Shown here: piece by piece, positions 34,050 to 42,875 of the stretch
How positions within the stretch are numbered: position 1 is the first letter of the stretch
How the letters are laid out: each line of letters opens with the position of its first letter
Assembly: GCA_902801295.1 (NCBI GenBank)
Contig: CADCHN010000011.1
Span: forward strand, 1 to 56,762
Length of the DNA stretch: 56,762 nt
Reading direction: 5' to 3'
Source: Oscillospiraceae bacterium
Lineage (GTDB): Bacteria; Bacillota; Clostridia; Oscillospirales; Oscillospiraceae
Notes under the pieces: generated by a model
Told to the model about the DNA's origin: nothing
The model's database searches: none
Seen by the model: only the letters and a program-made list of their open reading frames with translations
Program-made: the position numbers and the translations under genes

Positions 34050-34123
34050 GCTGAGAGTGAAAGCAACCGGCTGCGATATCCGAAAAACGCTTTGCAGCCG
34101 TCGGCCTTCATGCCATCCGGCAA

Positions 34124-35209
34124 TCAGGCTGCCTGCTCAACAGCGCCGTTCGCGGCAAAGCTCGCGATCCGATCCGCCACATTCTGCTGCAGGCTGCGGA
34201 AGAAGAACTGGTAGTCATAGACGTGGTATGCGCCCCCGGGCAGCCCCGGCACGATGGGCGGATAGTCAGCTTCAGCAATATCCGTGACCTTCACCACGCC
34301 GCGCTCCGTGTCCAGATAGCAGCCGCACAAGGCTTCCTGTTCGCTGACGATCGCGCCGCTGTAATCGGTAAAGCAGGCGCCCGGGTTCTCTTCTCTGTCC
34401 GCCGCAGTCCCGTCCGTTTTCCAGTTGAGCGGATTGATTCCGAAAGCTCTCTGCCCGGCAGGGCTGATAAAGGTCTCCGTGACCTCGGGAGCTTCACAGT
34501 CGAAGCTGATGACCACGCCGATATCGTCCGCCGCCTGCGCCGGACGGATCTGCGGATTGTTCGCCGGCAGCTCCTCCGCGCAGGGCCAGCCGATGGCATA
34601 GACGGCCACCAGCTGCCCGTACAGCGTTTCGTCGCCGAAGTACTCCTCCAGCAGCCGATAGCACATGTCCGCTCCCTGAGAGAAGCCTGCAAGGACAATG
34701 GGTCTTCCCTGGTTTTCGTGCTCAAGATAGTACGCAAACGCGGCGGAAACGTCGCTGTAGGCCAGCTCCATATAGGGCTCCCAGGCTTCCCGATCCAGGC
34801 TGTAGACCTTCATGGCCGCCTGCCGGTAGTAGGGCGCAAACATCCGGGTGCTGTCCTCGTAGATCCCGCGCTCCATGTTCAGCGCGCCAAGGAAGTTTGC
34901 CTTGGTCTGCTCATCATCCAGGGACATGTTGAACTCGTCGTTCATGTCCACCGTGGGGCAGACCAGGAACAGATCGACAGCCCGATCTTCTCCGACGCCG
35001 TAATACGCCCAGTTCGCCTCATCGGCATAGGAGACTGCGGCCGCAGGCTCCTCGGCGGCAGGTTCCTCCGCCGGCTTCGGCTCATGCTCCACCTTTTTCC
35101 AGCCCACGCCGAGCGCATACAGGATGCTCACGGCCAGCAGCAGGCAGATCGCCGCGACGGCAACGCCTCTCCAGGTTTTCAGCTGTTTTTCCTTGTTCTC
35201 GTTGTGCAT
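34124..35209 (-). CDS. Membrane-anchored DUF3089 alpha/beta hydrolase
   Basis: A 361-residue protein with an N-terminal anchor (GVAVAAICLLLAVSILYALG, residues about 15-34), then an acidic Pro/Glu-Ala linker (AEEPAAEEPAAA), then a hydrolase domain facing outside. The nucleophile elbow is GFSQGAD, and DLFLVCPTVD opens the domain, as in DUF3089 lipase/esterase-like proteins. The C-terminal HVYDYQFFFRSL supplies the histidine region. Substrate unknown; an ester of a lipid or envelope polymer is plausible. AGGAG precedes the ATG. It stands 92 bp downstream of the STAS-kinase gene, on the same strand. Confidence 0.82.
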   Translation of the reverse strand: MHNENKEKQLKTWRGVAVAAICLLLAVSILYALGVGWKKVEHEPKPAEEPAAEEPAAAVSYADEANWAYYGVGEDRAVDLFLVCPTVDMNDEFNMSLDDEQTKANFLGALNMERGIYEDSTRMFAPYYRQAAMKVYSLDREAWEPYMELAYSDVSAAFAYYLEHENQGRPIVLAGFSQGADMCYRLLEEYFGDETLYGQLVAVYAIGWPCAEELPANNPQIRPAQAADDIGVVISFDCEAPEVTETFISPAGQRAFGINPLNWKTDGTAADREENPGACFTDYSGAIVSEQEALCGCYLDTERGVVKVTDIAEADYPPIVPGLPGGAYHVYDYQFFFRSLQQNVADRIASFAANGAVEQAA

Positions 35210-35301
35210 TGATCGCTTCTCCTAAGCTGTTTCAATTCGAAGTCGCTGTTTCCGTCGAGCGGGCTAAGCCGACCTTGCTTTTCTCTTTTAATACTTTTCT
35301 T

Positions 35302-36891
35302 TTAATACTTTTTCGTCATCGTCAGATTGTTCTGCCCGTCCCGATATTCGTAGTGCAGCTCGTCCATGGTTTTTTTCGCCATAAAGATGCCGAGGCCGCC
35401 GATCTCCCGATCCTCCGCGGAAAGAGATACATTCGGATCCTTCAACGCCAGCGGGTCGAAGGGGATGCCGCTGTCGCGGAAGGAAACGCTCGCCATGCGA
35501 GGCTCGTCGGCGAAGGAGATGCGGACCGAGGCCATGCCCGTGCCCGGCGCATAGGCATAGCTTGCAATGTTCACGAAGATCTCCTCGGCTGCCATCGTGA
35601 TCTGCATCTGCGCCTTCGGCGGGCAGTCCGCCTCCTCCAGCTTTTGCTCAAGGAAAGAGATCACCTGCGGGAGATTGTCTGTCGCAGCCTCGACTTCCAG
35701 CTCGTTTCGGGTGAAGAGCAGCGTGTCGGTCCTCTCGAGGAGTTCAAGCAGTTCTTTTTTCCACAGCGCAGCTTCCGCGCGCCCCTTTTCGCTCTCCAGC
35801 GCCTTCCGCCGGATGGCGCGGCGCAGCAGACGGGTATAGCCGAGGATGCGCGCCTTGTCCTCGACCGACCGGATCGTCTTCGCATCGTCGGTTCCCAGAT
35901 AGGCTGCCAGCGTCTTATTCCAGAAGCGCTGCGCCGTTTCGAAATCAAAGCCCTGAAATGCCTTGATGACCTCATGGTCATATTCCGAAAAGCCGACAAA
36001 GGCGTTGTACATACTGGCAAGCTCAAACACCGGATGGCCGACGGCAAGCGTATCCATGTCGATCAACAGCACCTCGTCGCCCTGCAGCTCCAGGTTTTTC
36101 GTGTGATAATCGCCGTGGATCATATGGTCGTCATGGGGTACCGCCTCCACGAGCGAGAGAAGCTTGCTGCCCGCCTTCTCCGGCAGATAGTCCCGCATGA
36201 ACTTAGCCCACTTCAGCGCCGTCTCGCGCATATCCGGCAGCTTTCCGGCCGGGACGACCGTTCCGTGGATCTTTTTGAGCATATCCACGTATTCCTTCAC
36301 ACACCAGTCCAGCTTGTCCGGGTCCTTTGCCAGGATCTTGGAGAAAGAGCGGGCATTCAAAAGCTCGAACACCGATCCGTAGCTCTCTCCGACCCGGACG
36401 ACGTCATAGGAGATCGCCGTCGGGATGCCCAGGACCAGCGCGATGCGCGCGACCTCGCGCTCATGCTGGATTTCGGACAGCGCGTCGGCGTTGTTGTAAA
36501 CCTTGACGACGTTGTCCTGGTCGATCCGGTAAATCGTGCCGTTTGCGCCGCGTCCGATCTCCTCACAGCCATCGACCGAGACGACACGGTAGGCTTTTTC
36601 CACCGGCATCATCTCGGTAAAACCGGTCATCTCCAGGATCTCGTACACCTCGCTCTTTACGTTCGTCAGCCGAAGGGCAGGGTACGTTTTCTTCAGATGC
36701 AGCACCACGCGCAGTCCCGCGCTGGAGATATAGTCCAGCTTTTCAAAGTCCAGCACAACGGGCAGCGCGGCGGCAGAGGAGGTGATCTCCATGATCTTTT
36801 CTTCCGTCTGGCGGGCGTTATTCGAGTCGACGCGGCCGGACAATGCAATTGTCACGTGATCCGCCGCAAGCGTTCCCTTTACTTCGTTCAT
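35302..36891 (-). CDS. STAS - APH-like kinase - HATPase (RsbW-like) fusion protein
   Basis: A 529-residue single-chain partner-switch candidate, starting at ATG 36891 behind GAGGAGG. Domain 1 (1-105) is a STAS anti-anti-sigma domain with DYISSAGLRVV and a phosphorylatable serine at 56/57. Domain 2 (108-370) is an aminoglycoside-phosphotransferase-like kinase: glycine loop IGRGANGTIYRI, Lys130, HGDYHTKN (259-266) and metal aspartate in LLIDMD (278-280). Domain 3 (398-529) is a GHKL ATPase of anti-sigma type: AAEEIFVNIASYAY (N box), RDSGIPFDP and IGGLGIFMAKK. Antagonist, kinase and anti-sigma modules are normally separate proteins. A stand-alone STAS protein is encoded just upstream. No sigma factor lies nearby, so the target is unknown. 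Confidence 0.85.
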   Translation of the reverse strand: MNEVKGTLAADHVTIALSGRVDSNNARQTEEKIMEITSSAAALPVVLDFEKLDYISSAGLRVVLHLKKTYPALRLTNVKSEVYEILEMTGFTEMMPVEKAYRVVSVDGCEEIGRGANGTIYRIDQDNVVKVYNNADALSEIQHEREVARIALVLGIPTAISYDVVRVGESYGSVFELLNARSFSKILAKDPDKLDWCVKEYVDMLKKIHGTVVPAGKLPDMRETALKWAKFMRDYLPEKAGSKLLSLVEAVPHDDHMIHGDYHTKNLELQGDEVLLIDMDTLAVGHPVFELASMYNAFVGFSEYDHEVIKAFQGFDFETAQRFWNKTLAAYLGTDDAKTIRSVEDKARILGYTRLLRRAIRRKALESEKGRAEAALWKKELLELLERTDTLLFTRNELEVEAATDNLPQVISFLEQKLEEADCPPKAQMQITMAAEEIFVNIASYAYAPGTGMASVRISFADEPRMASVSFRDSGIPFDPLALKDPNVSLSAEDREIGGLGIFMAKKTMDELHYEYRDGQNNLTMTKKY

Positions 36892-36956
36892 CGGTTCCTC
36901 CTCATGTTTCATTCGTGTCTCTGTGCGCCACGTGCCGCATTATCAGAGAATGTTCT

Positions 36957-37256
36957 TTATTCTATGGTCAGTATATCCGTGAAGCCCGTGACCTCAAAGA
37001 TTTCCATGACGCTCTCGCCCACATGGACGAGCTTCATTTTTCCCTGCCGGTTCATCTGCTTCTGGGTGGAGAGCAGCACGCGCAGCCCGGCCGAGGAGAT
37101 ATACTCCAGCGCCTCCAGATCGAACACCAGGGCGGTCACGCCGTCAAGCGACGCCTTGAGCTCTTTTTCCAGCTCCGGCGCAGTGGTGGTGTCCAGCCGC
37201 CCGTTCAGTGCGATGGTCAGTTCGGATGCGTTTGCCCTTTTTTCGATATTCAGCAT
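36957..37256 (-). CDS. STAS-domain anti-sigma factor antagonist
   Basis: A 99-residue single STAS domain (SpoIIAA/RsbV type). LEYISSAGLRVLL carries the serine that RsbW-type kinases phosphorylate, and DLEAL precedes it as in the family. GGAGGAAC precedes the ATG at 37256. It is 65 bp upstream of the STAS-kinase-HATPase fusion and is probably the substrate or competitor of that protein's HATPase domain. Confidence 0.92.
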   Translation of the reverse strand: MLNIEKRANASELTIALNGRLDTTTAPELEKELKASLDGVTALVFDLEALEYISSAGLRVLLSTQKQMNRQGKMKLVHVGESVMEIFEVTGFTDILTIE

Positions 37257-37570
37257 GGTATGTTCCTCCTGAATGATGGGATTCTGCGCTTATTCTTTTC
37301 GATCTTCCCGGTGCTCTCAACTCACGCGGGATCTGCCGAGACGTCCAGATAATAATTGATTGTATCACAGAACGGGACAAATAGCCAGATAGCGCGAGAC
37401 GGTTTTTCCGCATTTTTCTGTGCAGCTCCTCCATTCCGAAGGGCCGCCGCCAAGGCGCTCATAAAAAGTCCGCTCGTCCGGGTATTCATCCGCGCAGGGA
37501 AGTTGGCGCTTGCCTGCAGCATGCTCAGATAAACAAAAATTGACCCCAAATCTTTCGATTTGAGACCGAT
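37257..37570. other. Intergenic stretch with a candidate STAS promoter and decayed coding sequence
   Basis: Holds a possible minus-strand minus 10 (TACAAT, 37359-37364) for the STAS operon, with only a poor TGGCTA at the minus 35 position. Further right, the minus strand reads like a coding fragment (AGKRQLPCADEYPDERTFYE, then CTEKCGKTVSRYLAICP) that runs out of the IS3 remnant after a frameshift and ends at 37365. I do not recognise it; it looks like the leftover of a gene broken when the IS copy decayed. Confidence 0.4.
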
Positions 37571-37696
37571 TCATGTCTCTACTGCTTTTTGCTTGAATTC
37601 TCCTGTGTATCTCTTGTTCGGTATTCCCTTTGGCATAAAACGAAACCCCATTCGTTAGCAGTATACCATACTGTCTAACAAATGGGGTGCTGTTCA
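37571..37696 (-). mobile_element. IS3-family remnant (left end and start of OrfA)
   Basis: The terminal repeat (37672-37696) and the following palindromic promoter block match the copy at 56664-56762 almost base for base, on the opposite strand. The OrfA start at 37636 gives MPKGIPNKRYTGEFKQKAVET and then a stop at 37571. Removing one base at that point would continue with MNRSQIERFGVN, as in intact OrfA proteins, so a frameshift is evident. The rest of the element is gone. It lies 18 bp beyond the LCP gene's stop. Confidence 0.85.
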
Positions 37697-37713
37697 TTTT
37701 CACAGGCTCTTTT

Positions 37714-38793
37714 TTATTTGCTGTAATATCCTGCGCCGCGGAGCCATCCGCTTGTCGCGTGGTAGCCGCCGGCGTCGTGATAGACGATGTCCAGATTCTC
37801 CATTACGATCGGCGTGCTGTACGGGTTCAGACACTCGTTAATCATGGCGAGCCACTCTTCCGGCTCCGGCAGCGTATAGCTCAGCCCGGCGACCGTGGCC
37901 GGCGTGTTGGGCATGGTGTGAAACTGAATGTCCTCCCGCGTGCACAGCAGGGCCTGCCGAAGCAGCCAGGCGATATTGGCCGCCGTCAGATCGGTGTCGG
38001 TGTGAGCGGCCAGCAGTGCCGCCAGTTCCGGCAGGCGCGGCACGCTGCCGACCGTCAGAAGCTGGCTGAGGGCGGCGTCCATGAAGCGCTGCTGCACGAC
38101 CACGCGGTCCAGATCACCGTTGAGATAGCCCGAGCGGTAGCGCACAAGTCCCATGGCCTCCTCCCCGCTCAGATGCCGGGCGCCGGCGTCCAGATGGATG
38201 TGCAGATTCTGCGCCTCGTCATCGTAGTGCATGTCCTGCGGCAGCTCGTAGTCGATCCCGCCGATGAGATCGACGGCCTCGACGAACACGTCCAGATCCA
38301 CCACGGCGCAGCAGTCCGGCGAAAAGCCGCACAGCCGCCGGATCTCCTGCCGCAGCCCTTCGCCGGCATTGCCGCCGGAGTTGGCAGTGCCGGCATAGAC
38401 GGCATTCAGCTTGCGCACCGGCCAGTCGAGGTTGACCAGGGTGTCGCGTGGGATGCTGACCAGATCGAGCCGATGCTGCACCGTGTCGAGTCGGCCGAGC
38501 AGGATCGTGTCGGTATTGCCGCTGGCGTCGTCCCGCCCGGCCAGCAGCAGGGTGTAAACGCCTTTCTTCCGCCCCGTATTGTCGGCCTCCGCGGCGATGT
38601 GCGCCTCCGTCTCTGCGCCGCTATCGGTTTCGCGCAGCGTGGGTCGGGTCGCCCGCTCCTCCGGCAGCTCCTGAGCCAGCGTCGGCGGCTGTTCCCAGCG
38701 CAGATAGAGCAGCCAGGCCAGCGCCATCAGCAGCAAAAGCAGCGCCGTTGCTGCGAATAAGTGCCGCATACCCCGATGTTTTTTCCTTTCCAT
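37714..38793 (-). CDS. LytR-CpsA-Psr (LCP) family protein
   Basis: A 359-residue enzyme that attaches polymers such as teichoic acid or capsule to peptidoglycan at the outer face of the membrane. It has a basic N-terminus, one membrane helix ([20 protein letters not shown]), a linker, and the LCP domain from about residue 78 ([11 protein letters not shown]). The conserved [10 protein letters not shown] and [13 protein letters not shown] segments hold arginines and aspartates that bind the lipid pyrophosphate. AAGGAGG precedes the ATG at 38793. Followed by an IS remnant, it has no visible terminator. Divergent from mazF. Confidence 0.9.
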   Translation of the reverse strand: MERKKHRGMRHLFAATALLLLLMALAWLLYLRWEQPPTLAQELPEERATRPTLRETDSGAETEAHIAAEADNTGRKKGVYTLLLAGRDDASGNTDTILLGRLDTVQHRLDLVSIPRDTLVNLDWPVRKLNAVYAGTANSGGNAGEGLRQEIRRLCGFSPDCCAVVDLDVFVEAVDLIGGIDYELPQDMHYDDEAQNLHIHLDAGARHLSGEEAMGLVRYRSGYLNGDLDRVVVQQRFMDAALSQLLTVGSVPRLPELAALLAAHTDTDLTAANIAWLLRQALLCTREDIQFHTMPNTPATVAGLSYTLPEPEEWLAMINECLNPYSTPIVMENLDIVYHDAGGYHATSGWLRGAGYYSK

Positions 38794-38949
38794 GGTCGTT
38801 CAAGCCTCCTTATTTCCTTCCTATTATGTCCTCCGGTGGGCAAATTCAGACGCGGTTTCGCGCCCGTATATTTTTCATCACGGCGTGGGAAAATAGCTTC
38901 AGTCCTACATATACTGTATTGGACCACAACGTATCCCGGAGTGAGAAAT

Positions 38950-39300
38950 ATGAGTACGGTCAAACGAGGAGAAATCTATTACGCCGACCTGAGTCCCGTC
39001 GTGGGCAGCGAGCAGGGCGGCATACGCCCGGTTCTGATTGTCCAGAACGACACCGGCAACCGGCACAGCCCGACGGTCATCGCCGCGGCCATCACCAGCC
39101 AGCTGGGCAAGGCAAAGCTGCCCACCCACATCCATCTGTCCAGCCAGACGACCGGACTGAACCGCGACAGCATCATCCTGCTCGAGCAGATCCGCACACT
39201 GGATAAATCCCGCCTGCGGGAGCGCATGGGCCGCCTAGACGAGAGCACGATGAGCGCCGTGGACAACGCCCTGTCCGTCAGTTTCGGCCTGCGCGGCTGA
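38950..39300 (+). CDS. PemK/MazF-family endoribonuclease (NdoA-like), without visible antitoxin
   Basis: A 116-residue toxin-family protein starting at ATG 38950. It carries [19 protein letters not shown] and [12 protein letters not shown], the catalytic-arginine region, and the AAAITS threonine motif, all typical of Bacillus EndoA. The ndoAI/MazE antitoxin normally sits directly upstream; here the upstream neighbour is the divergent LCP gene, and the 156-bp spacer holds no credible reading frame. A TATACT at 38910-38915 may be its minus 10. Either the antitoxin is elsewhere or this homologue has a different control. Confidence 0.92.
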   Translation: MSTVKRGEIYYADLSPVVGSEQGGIRPVLIVQNDTGNRHSPTVIAAAITSQLGKAKLPTHIHLSSQTTGLNRDSIILLEQIRTLDKSRLRERMGRLDESTMSAVDNALSVSFGLRG

Positions 39301-39314
39301 TTTTGAATAGGAAA

Positions 39315-39352
39315 GCCTCTTTGCTCATAAGGTTGAGCAAAGAGGCTTTTTT
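39315..39352 (+). terminator. Terminator between mazF and the next gene
   Basis: Arms GCCTCTTTGCTCA and complement, loop TAAGGT, then six T. The T-run ends two bases before the GGAGG ribosome-binding site of the gene at 39366. Confidence 0.92.
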
Positions 39353-39365
39353 CGGAGGGCAGAAT

Positions 39366-39854
39366 ATGGATTATCCGATTTATATCGAAGGCAGGCAATG
39401 CGGCACTCTGACGGAGAGCAAGGAAGGGCTGTACACCGTCTTTCACGCCGATTGCCCCAGGCGAAACGGCCTGATTCGTCTCTGGCTGCACGGCGGCGGG
39501 CAGAGCGCCTGTCTGGGACTGCTCGCCCCGCGCGGCGACCGCCTGGTGCTGACGCGGCGTCTGTCCCGCCAGGCGCGGACGGCCTTTCCCCGGCCGATTG
39601 AGCGTGTCTCGGATCAGCCTGGGACACCCCAGGCCGAAATCCGGACACCCGCGGCCGCTCCCGCTCCCCCTCCGCCCGGGCCGTCGCCGGAGCAGTCCAC
39701 GCCGGAGGCTGACGGCTGGCGCGCGCTGCCCGACGGCACGCTGATCGCCGCGGACGGGCGCCGGGCGCTGCCTGCCGCGCTGCCTCCCGGCTCAGCGCTT
39801 GCATCGCATCTGCTGCGCATCGGTGATCGGGACTATCTTGTATTTCGCCTGTGA
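39366..39854 (+). CDS. Hypothetical protein with proline-rich linker
   Basis: A 162-residue protein starting at ATG 39366 behind GGAGGGC. The N-terminal part (MDYPIYIEGRQCGTLTE, then LIRLWLHGGGQSACLGLL) looks like a small beta-rich domain. A proline/alanine linker (TPAAAPAPPPPGPSPEQ) follows, then a short C-terminal domain ending LLRIGDRDYLVFRL. No signal peptide or membrane helix. I do not recognise the family. It starts directly after the mazF terminator, so it depends on read-through or an unseen promoter. Its end carries the promoter of the next gene. Confidence 0.65.
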   Translation: MDYPIYIEGRQCGTLTESKEGLYTVFHADCPRRNGLIRLWLHGGGQSACLGLLAPRGDRLVLTRRLSRQARTAFPRPIERVSDQPGTPQAEIRTPAAAPAPPPPGPSPEQSTPEADGWRALPDGTLIAADGRRALPAALPPGSALASHLLRIGDRDYLVFRL

Positions 39855-39866
39855 ATGAGATATAAT
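39838..39866 (+). promoter_or_regulatory. Promoter of pyrimidine nucleoside phosphorylase
   Basis: TTGTAT (39838-39843), 17 bases, TATAAT (39861-39866), overlapping the last codons of the upstream gene. AGAGGCG lies before the ATG at 39903. Confidence 0.7.
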
Positions 39867-39902
39867 TAAGTATTCGAACTTACATAGAAAGAGGCGAATT
39901 GT

Positions 39903-41207
39903 ATGCAGATGACCGATCTGATCGCCAAAAAGCGAGACGGTGAGGTGCTGAGCACCGAGGAGATCCAGTTTGTGATTCAGGGCTACACCCGGGGAGAGAT
40001 CCCGGACTATCAGATGTCCGCCCTGTGCATGGCCATTCTCTTCCGCGGCATGGACGACCGGGAGACGCTCGACCTGACCATGGCGATGATGCACTCCGGT
40101 GAAACGCTGGATCTGAGCCCGATCCGCGGGATCAAGGCCGACAAGCACTCAACCGGCGGCGTCGGCGACAAGACGAGCCTGATTCTCTGCCCGATGGTGG
40201 CGGCCTGCGGCGTCAAGATCGCCAAAATGTCCGGCCGCGGCCTCGGCCACACCGGCGGCACCATCGACAAGCTGGAGAGCTTCAAGGGCTTCGTCACCGG
40301 CATCTCCGAGCAGACCTTCTTCGATAACGTCAACCGCATCGGCATCGCGATCGCCGGTCAGACCGCCGATCTCGTGCCGGCGGACAAAAAGCTCTACGCC
40401 CTGCGCGACGTGACCGGCACCGTGCCCTCCATCCCGCTGATCGTCAGCTCCATCATGTCCAAAAAGCTGGCCTCTGGTGCGGATGTGATCGTGCTGGACG
40501 TCAAGTGCGGCAGCGGCGCCTTTATGAAAACGCCGGAGCAGGCCGCAGAGCTGGCCCGCGGGCTGACAAGGGTCGGGCGCCTGGCCGGGCGGAAGGTCGC
40601 GGCGGTCATCACCGACATGGACGAGCCGCTCGGCAACGCCGTCGGCAACGCGATCGAGGTCAAGGAGGCCATCTCGGTACTGCGCGGCGAGACGAAGGGT
40701 GAGCTGCTGGAGCTCTGCCTGACGCTCGGCAGCTGCATTCTCACCGAGGCGGGCTTTGCCGCCGACGACAGCGAGGCGCGCCGGAAGCTGCAGGCCGTCA
40801 TCGACGACGGCAGCGCGCTGCGCAAGCTCTACGAGCTGGTCGAGGGCCAGTTTGGCGAGGCGGCAGCCGTGTACGACACCTCTCTCCTGCCCGACGCGAA
40901 GGTCAAGCTCGAAGCGCTGAGCGAGGAGGCGGGCTATGTGTCCCACATTCAGGCCGAGCAGGTGGGCCTTGTCTCGATGCATCTCGGCGGCGGCCGCGTG
41001 ACCAAGGAGAGTGAGATCGACCTCTCGGTGGGCGTGTTCCTGCACAAGAAGGTCGGAGACCGGGTCGAAGTCGGCGAGAGCCTGGGCACGATCCACGCCG
41101 CCACGGAGGAAAAAGCGCACGAGGCGGCCGAACTCCTGCGCCGCTGCTACACGCTCAGTCCCGCGCCGGTAGAAAAGCCGCCCTTCATCAAGGGAATTAT
41201 CCGGTAA
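39903..41207 (+). CDS. pdp: Pyrimidine-nucleoside phosphorylase
   Basis: Cleaves uridine, thymidine or deoxyuridine with phosphate to base plus (deoxy)ribose-1-phosphate in nucleoside salvage. The 434-residue protein has the class II signature KMSGRGLGHTGGTIDKLES, the phosphate site KHSTGGVGDKTS and the C-terminal biotinyl-like domain (VGVFLHKKVGDRVEVGESL). Length normal. It has its own promoter and terminator; neighbours are unrelated, so regulation by nucleosides is not evident. Confidence 0.97.
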   Translation: MQMTDLIAKKRDGEVLSTEEIQFVIQGYTRGEIPDYQMSALCMAILFRGMDDRETLDLTMAMMHSGETLDLSPIRGIKADKHSTGGVGDKTSLILCPMVAACGVKIAKMSGRGLGHTGGTIDKLESFKGFVTGISEQTFFDNVNRIGIAIAGQTADLVPADKKLYALRDVTGTVPSIPLIVSSIMSKKLASGADVIVLDVKCGSGAFMKTPEQAAELARGLTRVGRLAGRKVAAVITDMDEPLGNAVGNAIEVKEAISVLRGETKGELLELCLTLGSCILTEAGFAADDSEARRKLQAVIDDGSALRKLYELVEGQFGEAAAVYDTSLLPDAKVKLEALSEEAGYVSHIQAEQVGLVSMHLGGGRVTKESEIDLSVGVFLHKKVGDRVEVGESLGTIHAATEEKAHEAAELLRRCYTLSPAPVEKPPFIKGIIR

Positions 41208-41219
41208 TTCTCATGAAAT

Positions 41220-41256
41220 AAAAAAGGATGTGAACTTTTGGTTCACATCCTTTTTT
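41220..41256. terminator. Bidirectional terminator
   Basis: Arms GGATGTGAAC and GTTCACATCC with a TTTTG loop, flanked by six A on the left and six T on the right, between convergent genes ending at 41207 and 41260. Confidence 0.95.
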
Positions 41257-41259
41257 AAT

Positions 41260-41676
41260 TTAGCCTTCAAAATGCTGATAAAACAGCAGAAGGAACAGCA
41301 GCGCGACGGCGAAGAAGGCGCCGCCGACCCAGAACAGGAAGCCGTAGCCGGTAATCTTCCCTTTTTCCGCCCGATGGCTGACATATTCGCCGTAGCTCTC
41401 ATCCCGCTTGCCCGACCAGGGAACAAACATGCGCGCCACATAGCGGACGGCATAGGAGATACCGTTGAATATGCCGTAATTCGAGACGAAGATCAGCGCG
41501 CCGGCGCAGATCAGCAGCACGCCCGGCACGAAAAAGCCGTCACAGAGCAAGCGGCAGCGCTCCACCGGGGTCTCGGTCTGCCAAAAGCCGTGCGTGGCCA
41601 GAACGACCAGCGTCAGAAGCAGGGCCGCAAGGGTGCTGATGCCGATCTTGAGCAGGATCGCGCGGCGGTTTTTCAC
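41260..41676 (-). CDS. DUF3899-type small membrane protein
   Basis: About 138 residues with three hydrophobic helices (AALLLTLVVLATHGF, VPGVLLICAGALIFV, GGAFFAVALLFLLLF) and a basic cytoplasmic loop between the last two. I chose GTG at 41676 because it overlaps the TGA of the upstream ABC ATPase by four bases. The layout matches the DUF3899 family of Firmicutes. It is the last gene of the peptide-transporter operon; its role there is unknown. Confidence 0.7.
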   Translation of the reverse strand: MKNRRAILLKIGISTLAALLLTLVVLATHGFWQTETPVERCRLLCDGFFVPGVLLICAGALIFVSNYGIFNGISYAVRYVARMFVPWSGKRDESYGEYVSHRAEKGKITGYGFLFWVGGAFFAVALLFLLLFYQHFEG

Positions 41677-42875
41677 TGCTCCAGTTCCTTCCTGATCGCT
41701 TCCTCCTCCGCGTCGTTGCACATCACGAAGTGGCCGGGTCTGACCTCGCGGAAGCTGGGCTGCTGCACCGAGTAGTCGTGCTCCGCCAGCGGGTTGTACA
41801 CGATGCGCTTGCGGTTTTTCTCGTAGATCGGGTCAGGCAGCGGGATGGCGGACAGCAGACTTCTGGTGTAGGGGTGCAGCGGATGGGCAAACAGCTCGTC
41901 CGAATCGGCCATTTCCACCATTTTGCCGAAGTACATCACGCCGATGCGGTCGGAGAAGTACTTGACGACGGACAGGTCGTGGGCGATGAAGAGGATCGTC
42001 AGGCCGAGACGCTCACGCAGCTCGTTGAGCAGGTTGATGACCTGCGCCTGGATCGACACGTCCAGTGCGGAGACCGGTTCGTCCGCAATCAGCAGCGCCG
42101 GATTCATGATGACGGCACGCGCGATGCCGATACGCTGTCTCTGGCCGCCGGAGAACTCGTGCGGATAGCGCGAGGCGTGCTCACGCACCAGGCCAACCAG
42201 CTCCAGCATCTCGAACACCTTGTCCTCGATCAGCTTTTTGTCCTTTTCGCCCTTGATAATCAGGCCCTCGGAAATGATCTCCTTGACGGTCATACGGGGG
42301 TTGAGGGAGGCGATCGGGTCCTGGAAGATCATCTGCATCTGTGTAACGATCCGCTCGTGCTTTGCCTTCTCCCGCTCCGCCTTGTACTCCTGCAGGAGCT
42401 TGGCCTTTTCCGCCTCTCCGGCAGCGGCAAGCAGCGGCGCGTACTTTTCCTCGACCGCCTTGACCTGCGCCTTGGCGTATTCCTTGTCGCAGTTCCTGTG
42501 CGCGCGGTCCGCAATGCGGATCTTTTCGCGGTTCTCCGCCACGATCCGGTCCAGCTTTTCCTTGTCCTCCGCCGTTTTGGCGGACGCCTTGTACTCCTCC
42601 CGGGCGGCGCGGATCGCCTCGCGGTAGCCGCGCTTGCCGGCGGCAATCAGAATGCCTTTGAAGTACACATTGCCGGAGGTGATGTCATACAGCTTGATGA
42701 TGGAGCGGCCGGTGGTGGTTTTGCCGCAGCCGGATTCGCCGACCAGGCCGAAAACCTCGCCCTTTTTGATATCAAAGCTGACGTCATCGACAGCCTTTAG
42801 GACGCTCTCCCCTTTGCCGAAGTACATGGAGAGGTGCTCAACCTTGAGCAGAACATCCTGATCGTTTACGCTCAT
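41673..42875 (-). CDS. oppF: Oligopeptide ABC transporter ATP-binding protein (OppF-like) with helical insertion
   Basis: Second ATPase of the peptide importer, 400 residues. Walker A GESGCGKT is at 46-53, the Q-loop at Gln185 ([15 protein letters not shown]), the signature [13 protein letters not shown] and Walker B LLIADEP follow, and the C-terminal oligopeptide-type extension is present. A lysine/glutamate/alanine-rich insertion of about 95 residues (about 80-175) lies between Walker A and the Q-loop, where OppF proteins normally have a short connection. Downstream it overlaps DUF3899 by four bases and upstream oppD by four. Confidence 0.93.
   Translation of the reverse strand: MSVNDQDVLLKVEHLSMYFGKGESVLKAVDDVSFDIKKGEVFGLVGESGCGKTTTGRSIIKLYDITSGNVYFKGILIAAGKRGYREAIRAAREEYKASAKTAEDKEKLDRIVAENREKIRIADRAHRNCDKEYAKAQVKAVEEKYAPLLAAAGEAEKAKLLQEYKAEREKAKHERIVTQMQMIFQDPIASLNPRMTVKEIISEGLIIKGEKDKKLIEDKVFEMLELVGLVREHASRYPHEFSGGQRQRIGIARAVIMNPALLIADEPVSALDVSIQAQVINLLNELRERLGLTILFIAHDLSVVKYFSDRIGVMYFGKMVEMADSDELFAHPLHPYTRSLLSAIPLPDPIYEKNRKRIVYNPLAEHDYSVQQPSFREVRPGHFVMCNDAEEEAIRKELEQ

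Noticed and set aside
38794..38949. Upstream antitoxin for the MazF homologue
   Set aside because: Frames in the spacer are short, lack ribosome-binding sites and show no AbrB or ribbon-helix-helix features.
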